Position numbers and translations under genes: made by a program. 64,000 bases of DNA from the NCBI RefSeq assembly GCF_001642995.1, contig NZ_LOHS01000096.1, positions 1-64,000 of the forward strand. The letters are read 5' to 3'. The notes below the pieces were generated by a model, which ran no database searches, was not told the DNA's origin, and saw only the letters and a program-made list of their open reading frames with translations. This document shows positions 59,192 through 64,000 of this stretch, piece by piece. How positions within the stretch are numbered: the stretch's first letter is position 1; the number at the start of each line of letters is the position of its first letter. This DNA is from Streptomyces jeddahensis (lineage in GTDB: Bacteria; Actinomycetota; Actinomycetes; Streptomycetales; Streptomycetaceae).

Positions 59192-60445
59192 ATGCGGCGG
59201 AGGCGGACGGACCCAGGGGGGCACGGCCCCGTCCGGTACGGCCCGCCGATTCCCGAGCAGGGGCTGCCGGTGCTGCCCGAGCTCTCCGCGGTGCTGGCCG
59301 CGGCCGCGGGCGCAGCCGACGCGGAACCGTCCGGCGGCGGACCCGCGCTCCTGGACGCCGTCGGCGGCTACTGGGAGCGCCGCGGCCTGTCCTGCGAGCG
59401 GGGCCATGTCGCCGCAGCGCCCGGCGCTCCGGCGCTGCTGCTGGCGTTGACCGGCGCGCTCGCCGGCGACGTGTTCCTGCCGCGTCCCTGCCCCGCCTGG
59501 TGGACGCCGACGGCGCGGCTGCTCGGCAGATCGGTGTTCCATGTGCCGACGCCCGCCGAATGCGGCGGCATCCCCGATCCGTACGCGCTCCTGGAGACCG
59601 TACGCAGGGTCCGTGCCGAAGGCGGGAACCCGCGGGTGCTCGTGCTCGGCGTCGCGGACGATCCCACCGCCACCGTGCCGCCGCCCGAGGTGCTCCACGA
59701 GACCGTTGAGGCCGCCGCGGGCGAGGGACTGCACATCGTCAGCGACGAGACATGGCGCGACACGGTGCACCGGCCGCACGAGACCGTCGTCGTGAGCCCG
59801 GCCGACATGCTGCCGGAGCAGGTCACCGTCCTGTGCGACCTCTCCGGGGCGCTGCTGCCCACCGGATGGCCGGCCGCCATCGCCCGCTTCCCCGCCACGG
59901 AGCGCGGCTCGGACCTGCGGAACCGGGTGCTCGACGTGCTCACCGCGATCGGCGCCCGCGTCGCCACGCCGACCGCCGCGGCCGCCGCGTACGCCCTCGG
60001 GGAACCCGAGGCGGTCACGGCACGCCTCGCCGCGGAGGTGCGGGTGCACGCGCGCGTGGCCGCCGCCGCGCATCAGGCCGTGCTCGCGGCGGGCGGCCTG
60101 GCGCTGCCCCCGCAGGCCGGCCGCCATCTCTACGCCGACCTCGGCCCGCTGCGGTCGGCGCTCGCCGAGCGGGGAGTCACCGACGCGCAGGAACTGGAGG
60201 ACTTCCTCACCGGACGCCTGGACCTGCCCGTGCCAGGCGGCCACCGCTTCGGCGACCACATGGGCGAGTTGCGCGTCCGGCTGTCCACGGGGTCCCTCCT
60301 CGGTACCACGGAGGAGGAGCGGGCTGAGTCGCTCACGGCATCAGACCCTCTGGCATTGCCGTCTGTGGAGCGTGCGTTGAGCATGTTCGGATCGGTACTG
60401 GACGATCTCCGCGCCGACGCCCAGCGATTGGAGCCGCCTCGATGA
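59192..60445 (+). CDS. Aminotransferase-fold protein without the PLP lysine
   Basis: 417 residues with the fold type I aminotransferase layout: APGAPALLLALTGALAGDVFLPRPC for the PLP phosphate region, GLHIVSDETWRD where Asp185 matches the pyridine-N Asp, and C-terminal GELRVRLSTGSL with the carboxylate Arg. Where active enzymes have SxSK, this protein has DLSGALLPTGW (residues 216-226), so the Schiff-base Lys is missing; the NP-x-NPTG loop is also lost (GVADDPTATVPP). Likely a pseudoenzyme. Its end overlaps the MBL gene by 4 nt. Confidence 0.78.
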   Translation: MRRRRTDPGGHGPVRYGPPIPEQGLPVLPELSAVLAAAAGAADAEPSGGGPALLDAVGGYWERRGLSCERGHVAAAPGAPALLLALTGALAGDVFLPRPCPAWWTPTARLLGRSVFHVPTPAECGGIPDPYALLETVRRVRAEGGNPRVLVLGVADDPTATVPPPEVLHETVEAAAGEGLHIVSDETWRDTVHRPHETVVVSPADMLPEQVTVLCDLSGALLPTGWPAAIARFPATERGSDLRNRVLDVLTAIGARVATPTAAAAAYALGEPEAVTARLAAEVRVHARVAAAAHQAVLAAGGLALPPQAGRHLYADLGPLRSALAERGVTDAQELEDFLTGRLDLPVPGGHRFGDHMGELRVRLSTGSLLGTTEEERAESLTASDPLALPSVERALSMFGSVLDDLRADAQRLEPPR

Positions 60446-62052
60446 CGGAGCACCACCAGTCGACGACGCAGCAGTCAGCCGAGCTGTCGGAACGGGACCC
60501 CACCGGGGAGGGCACCGGCCCGGGACCGCCCGCCGCGCCACGCGCGTCCGGGCGCGAGGCGTTCGCCGCGCCCGACGCGTTCGCCGGGCCCGGTGCGCGG
60601 TCCGGGGCAGCCGCAGCCGATCCGGACCGCGCACCGGCGGCCTTCGGCGGGAGCGAGCTCCCCGCCGCGCCGCCAGTCGCGTCCCGCGACAAGCCGGCGG
60701 CCCTCGGCTCCCCCGCCTCCCGCGAAGCCGGAGCCGAGCCCGGGTCGCTCGGCTCGGGCGCGGCCCGCGAGGCCGACGCGGCGGGACGGGTCGCCGCCCG
60801 CGACGGGACCGATAGAGCCGTCGGGTTTGCCGCCCGAGCCGAGGCTGGGTCGCTCGGCTCGGGCGCGGCCCGCGAGGCCGACGCGGCCGGACGGGCCGCC
60901 GCCCGCGACAGGGCCGACAGAGCCGTCCGGCCTGTCACTCGAGCCGAGGCAGATAGAGCCGTCCGGCCTGTCACCCGAGCCGACGCAGACAGAGCCGTTG
61001 GGCCTGCCGTGCGAGCCGAGGCCGACAGAGCCGTCCGCCCTGTCGCCCGCGACCAGGCCGCACCCCTCAGTCGGCCCCCCGTCGTCCTCCCCGCACCCCG
61101 TCCCCTCGGCGAGCCCCGGATCTGGCCGAGGCCCTTCCTGGATCGGCTGACCTCGCCCCTGCCCGGGATCCGGGCGTTTGCGCGGTTCGCTCGGGAAGGG
61201 GCTCTGCGGCCGCGGCCCGAAGGGCTGGCCGACATTCCGCGGCTGCCGTTCGAGCCGGGGCCGTTGCCCGTCGTCGACGCCGGTACCGTCGCCCTGACCT
61301 GGGCCGGGCACGCCAGCTGGGTGATCCGTATCGGCGGGCTCACCGTGCTCACCGACCCCGTCTGGTCCCGCAAGATCCTCGGCACCCCGGCCCGTATCAC
61401 GCCGGTGGGCGTCGCCTGGGATGCCCTGCCGCCCGTCGACGCGGTCGTCATCAGCCACAACCACTACGACCATCTGGACGCTCCCACGATCGCCCGGCTT
61501 CCGCGGGACACCGCGGTCTTCGTGCCGGCCGGGCTCGGCCGCTGGTTCCGGCGGCGGCGCTTCACGCGCGTCACGGAACTCGACTGGTGGGAGGCCGCGG
61601 AGACCGGCGGCGTGCGGTTCGACTTCGTCCCGGCCCACCACTGGTCCAAGCGGCGCCTCAACGACACCTGCCGCTCACTCTGGGGCGGCTGGGTCCTCAC
61701 CGATCAGGCCGGGCAGCGCGTCTACTTCGCCGGGGACACCGGCTACGGCCACTGGTTCTCGCGTATCGGACACCGCTACCCCGGTATCGACGTCGCGCTG
61801 CTGCCGATCGGCGCGTACGACCCCCGGTGGTGGCTCAGGGACGTCCACTGCAATCCGGAGGAAGCGGTTCAGGCGGCCCAGGATCTCGGGGCGCGCCGCA
61901 TGGCGCCCATGCACTGGGCGACGTTCCTGCTCTCGGCCGAACCCGTCATGGAGCCCCTGACGCGCGTACGGAACGCCTGGGAGGCGGCGGGCCTCGCGCG
62001 CGAGGACCTCTGGGACCTGCCGGTAGGCGGGTCACGGGTGCTCGACGTGTGA
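60442..62052 (+). CDS. Metallo-beta-lactamase-fold hydrolase with repeat-rich N-terminus
   Basis: 536 residues. Residues 1-210 are Ala/Arg-rich and repetitive: a 35-residue unit beginning GSLGSGAAREADAAGR at 101-135 and 136-170 (105-bp DNA repeat at 60742-60951), then three 12-residue units DRAVRPVTRADA-like (171-206). From 265 the MBL domain of the NAPE-PLD/UlaG type: TWAGHASWVIRIGG, the metal motif ISHNHYDHLD, VPAHHWSKR, YFAGDTGYG and MHWATF. Enzymes of this type hydrolyse phosphodiester or lactone bonds. Coupled to the aminotransferase-like gene. Confidence 0.85.
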   Translation: MTEHHQSTTQQSAELSERDPTGEGTGPGPPAAPRASGREAFAAPDAFAGPGARSGAAAADPDRAPAAFGGSELPAAPPVASRDKPAALGSPASREAGAEPGSLGSGAAREADAAGRVAARDGTDRAVGFAARAEAGSLGSGAAREADAAGRAAARDRADRAVRPVTRAEADRAVRPVTRADADRAVGPAVRAEADRAVRPVARDQAAPLSRPPVVLPAPRPLGEPRIWPRPFLDRLTSPLPGIRAFARFAREGALRPRPEGLADIPRLPFEPGPLPVVDAGTVALTWAGHASWVIRIGGLTVLTDPVWSRKILGTPARITPVGVAWDALPPVDAVVISHNHYDHLDAPTIARLPRDTAVFVPAGLGRWFRRRRFTRVTELDWWEAAETGGVRFDFVPAHHWSKRRLNDTCRSLWGGWVLTDQAGQRVYFAGDTGYGHWFSRIGHRYPGIDVALLPIGAYDPRWWLRDVHCNPEEAVQAAQDLGARRMAPMHWATFLLSAEPVMEPLTRVRNAWEAAGLAREDLWDLPVGGSRVLDV

Positions 62053-62069
62053 CCCCGCGGGCCGGCCCG

Positions 62070-62735
62070 TCAGGCCGTCGATCCGCGCAGCCGCCGCCAC
62101 ACCGACGGCACCGCGCTGATCAGCAGTGTCAGGGCCACCGCGGCCACCACGCCCTCCCACGGTTCCGGGAACAGGGAACCGCCGAGAATGCCGATGAGCT
62201 GGTACGTCGCCGTCCAGGCGAGGCACGCCGGCACATCACCGCGCGCGAACCGGCGCAGCGGCATCTTCGCCAGCAGACAGGCCAGCATCACCGGGAGTCG
62301 GCCCGCGGGCACCAGCCGGGACAGGACGAGCACCATCACCCCATGGTCGTCGAGCTTCCGCTGCGACTGGGCCAGCCGGTCCTCCGGGGCGCGGGCGCGG
62401 ATCGCCTCCAGCCACCGCGAACCGTTCTTCGACCGCATACCGCGCCGCCCCAGCCAGTACAGCGCCACGTCGCCGAGGAACGCCGCGAGCGCCGCCACGA
62501 AGAAGACGAGCAGCAGCGCGAACGGTGCCGTCTGGTGGAACGCCACCACGGCCGCCGAACTGACCAGCGCCCCGGTCGGCACGACCGGCACCAGCGCGCC
62601 GATCAGCACCAGCAGGAACAGCGACGGGTACCCGACGGCCTGCTGCGTGGACTCCGGCGGCACGGTCGCCGCGGCCCCCAGCGGCGAATCGGCCGCGTAC
62701 GCGAGTGCGAGCGCGCCGTGGAATGCGTGGCTCAC
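62070..62735 (-). CDS. DedA/SNARE-associated family membrane protein
   Basis: 221 residues from GTG 62735. Several membrane helices; family marks GALVPVVPTGALVSSAAVVA, FLGDVALYWLGRRG and VLVLSRLVPAGRLPVMLACL, where the Arg is conserved. DedA proteins move lipids across the membrane and affect proton balance. Overlaps the preceding MBL gene by 4 nt, so likely co-expressed. Confidence 0.88.
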   Translation of the reverse strand: MSHAFHGALALAYAADSPLGAAATVPPESTQQAVGYPSLFLLVLIGALVPVVPTGALVSSAAVVAFHQTAPFALLLVFFVAALAAFLGDVALYWLGRRGMRSKNGSRWLEAIRARAPEDRLAQSQRKLDDHGVMVLVLSRLVPAGRLPVMLACLLAKMPLRRFARGDVPACLAWTATYQLIGILGGSLFPEPWEGVVAAVALTLLISAVPSVWRRLRGSTA

Positions 62736-63556
62736 CGGGCCCCGCCCTCCGGGCCCCCGGACGGCGCCTCCGGGGAAGCGCCGGGACGCGCGCCCCCCGG
62801 CCGCACACTCTCCCCGTGCCCCAACAGGTGCACCGCCACCTCCGGCGCCCGCGCCGCCGCCAGCCGTACGAACTCGTCGCCCGGTGCGTGGAACTCGTGC
62901 GGCCGTACCGCGTCCATGCCGATCGGCCAGTACGTCCCGTAGTGCACGGGTACGGCGCTGCCGGGGCCGAGCAGGGCGAGTGCCTCGGCAGCGCGGCCCG
63001 CGTCCAGATGGCCGTGGCCGAGATACGGGCCCCAGCCACCCACGGGCAGCAATGCCACATCCACGTCGCCCACTTCCTTGGCCATCTCGTCGAACAGCCC
63101 GGTGTCCCCGGCGAAGTAGGTACGGGCCTCGCCGTCGATCACATAGCCGAGCGCGGGGGAGCGCTGCCGTCCGAACGGCAGCCGCCGCCCGTCGTGCAGC
63201 GCGGGCACAGCGCGTACGACAAGCTCGCCGACCACCGTCTCGTCCCCGGGCCGGACCTCCGTCAGATGCAGGTGGGTCAGCTTCCGCAGGCCCGGGACGG
63301 CCCGCAGCGCCCCGCCCGGCACCAGCAGCCGCGTGCCCGGCACGAGCCGGACGAGCGACGGAAGGTGCAGGTGGTCGGCGTGCAGATGCGAGATCAGCAC
63401 CACGTCCGCGACCGACGCCTCGGCCGGTGGCAGCGCGCCGCGGCGGCGCCGCAGATGGGCCAGGCGCCGCGCGAACAGCGGGTCCGTCAGCACGCGGGTG
63501 CCCGAGTCCTCGACGGTGCAGGTGGCGTGACCCCACCAGGTGATCTCCACCGGCAC
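62732..63556 (-). CDS. Metallo-beta-lactamase-fold hydrolase
   Basis: 274 residues from GTG 63556 with GAAGGAGGA upstream. Starts MPVEITWWGHATCTVEDSG; metal motif ISHLHADHLH; FAGDTGLFDE; final His ligand in VPVHYGTYWP. A compact UlaG-like form without an N-terminal extension, related to the enzyme at 60442 but not a recent copy. C-terminal Gly/Pro tail. Operon with the DedA gene. Substrate unknown. Confidence 0.88.
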   Translation of the reverse strand: MPVEITWWGHATCTVEDSGTRVLTDPLFARRLAHLRRRRGALPPAEASVADVVLISHLHADHLHLPSLVRLVPGTRLLVPGGALRAVPGLRKLTHLHLTEVRPGDETVVGELVVRAVPALHDGRRLPFGRQRSPALGYVIDGEARTYFAGDTGLFDEMAKEVGDVDVALLPVGGWGPYLGHGHLDAGRAAEALALLGPGSAVPVHYGTYWPIGMDAVRPHEFHAPGDEFVRLAAARAPEVAVHLLGHGESVRPGGARPGASPEAPSGGPEGGAR

Positions 63557-63640
63557 TGCGGTTCCTCCTTCGGGTAACTCCCCCCGAGCCTACGGGCAGA
63601 GGTAGGGTCGGCGGACGAAGCCAGGTGTGAGGGGGACGCC

Positions 63641-64000
63641 ATGGAGGACGCCGGGGACGACGCGGTCGGCCACGCACGTCGCGTGCGTGTCACGGCGATC
63701 GCCAGCCTGACGCCTCTCGAGGAGCTGGACGCGGACCCGTTCCTGGTGGACTCGCGCAGCCAGCACGCGATGTGCGCCCGCTGGGCCGCCGAGCACGGGT
63801 ACGTCGTGACGCGCGAACTGGTCGTGCACGCCCTGCGGCCCGACCACCGTGTGCTGTGGGCGGACGTCGACGCGGGGCTGGTGGACCTGTTCGTCGCGCC
63901 GAGCCGGCGGGTGCTGGAGCGTGCGCTGCGGTCCGTGGACGAGTTCACGGCCGAGTGCGCGCGGCGGGGGGTGCGGCTTGAGACTGCGGGGCTGGCTGAA
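63641..64000 (+). CDS. Resolvase-like hypothetical protein, truncated by the window end
   Basis: Open from ATG 63641 (AGGGGG upstream) to the last base, 120 codons. DSRSQHAMCARWAAEHGYVV and LERALRSVDEFTAECARRGV resemble the N-terminal half of serine recombinases (Q..A..WA..HGY and a helix before a GV[RK]L strand). The catalytic serine region (RVRVTAIASLTP) does not match the usual R-x-S. Probably a stand-alone relative without recombinase activity; the end is not visible. Confidence 0.6.
   Translation, partial: MEDAGDDAVGHARRVRVTAIASLTPLEELDADPFLVDSRSQHAMCARWAAEHGYVVTRELVVHALRPDHRVLWADVDAGLVDLFVAPSRRVLERALRSVDEFTAECARRGVRLETAGLAE

Noticed and set aside
62058..62069. CGGGCCGGCCCG as a terminator between convergent genes
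   Set aside because: A palindrome without a loop; stem after loop formation would be only about 4 bp.

Overview
The window is high-GC DNA from a Streptomyces-type actinomycete. It is almost fully coding, with strong third-position GC bias, GGAGG ribosome binding sites, many GTG and some TTG starts, a gas vesicle operon in the Streptomyces order (gvpO-A-F-G-J-L-S-K), crotonyl-CoA carboxylase/reductase, F420-linked enzymes and a SigB/F-type sigma factor. No rRNA, tRNA, CRISPR array, transposase, integrase or replication origin was seen. It looks like ordinary chromosome with an accessory or stress flavour.

Layout. 0-0.5 kb: relic of an acyl-CoA ligase plus a palindromic repeat. 0.5-2.0 kb (minus): pssA and psd, phosphatidylethanolamine synthesis. 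2.2-11.8 kb (minus): ethylmalonyl-CoA pathway block, with acyl-CoA dehydrogenase, mesaconyl-CoA hydratase, CoA-ester lyase, ethylmalonyl-CoA mutase and ccr, then a TetR regulator and a two-domain 3-hydroxyacyl-CoA dehydrogenase. 12-16.3 kb: HEAT-repeat protein, secreted tripeptidyl aminopeptidase, a radical SAM protein behind an SOS-box-like site, and an SRPBCC protein. 16.5-19.9 kb: an MFS exporter fused to carboxypeptidase-regulatory-like domains and two small genes. 20.3-27.5 kb (plus): peptidase run M55-M20-S9-S66, then a secreted CocE/X-Pro hydrolase. 27.6-35.3 kb: a histidine-phosphatase-like protein without its RHG motif, a NarL-type two-component pair, aldo/keto reductase, small proteins, an SDR, and an F420-dependent G6PDH-like enzyme.

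35.5-44.4 kb (plus): NDH-2-like dehydrogenase, transketolase, a LigD-type polymerase, then the eight-gene gas vesicle operon. 44.4-49 kb: methyltransferase, PAP2-lipid kinase fusion, ABC-F ATPase. 48.8-57.3 kb is a stress-like neighbourhood: baeRF release-factor-like protein, DUF6158, DinB/TIGR03086-like protein, CBS protein, DUF2795 protein, small membrane peptide, pyruvate oxidase-like ThDP enzyme, SigB/F-type sigma factor, PAS-GAF protein and ANTAR protein. Three minus-strand promoters there fit the streptomycete SigB pattern, two of them as identical GTGTC-N14-GGGTAC. 57.5-64 kb: a repeat-rich secreted protein, an aminotransferase-fold protein lacking its catalytic lysine, a metallo-beta-lactamase-fold protein with a repeat-rich N-terminus, a second MBL protein with a DedA membrane protein, and a truncated resolvase-like ORF.

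The most unusual signals are: a 43-nt palindromic repeat in five copies, one with a compensatory base-pair change and one supplying the end of a protein; a GvpJ paralog with a roughly 300-residue charged repetitive tail; the lysine-less aminotransferase coupled to an MBL protein carrying in-frame 105-bp and 36-bp repeats; and the candidate SigB promoter cluster.
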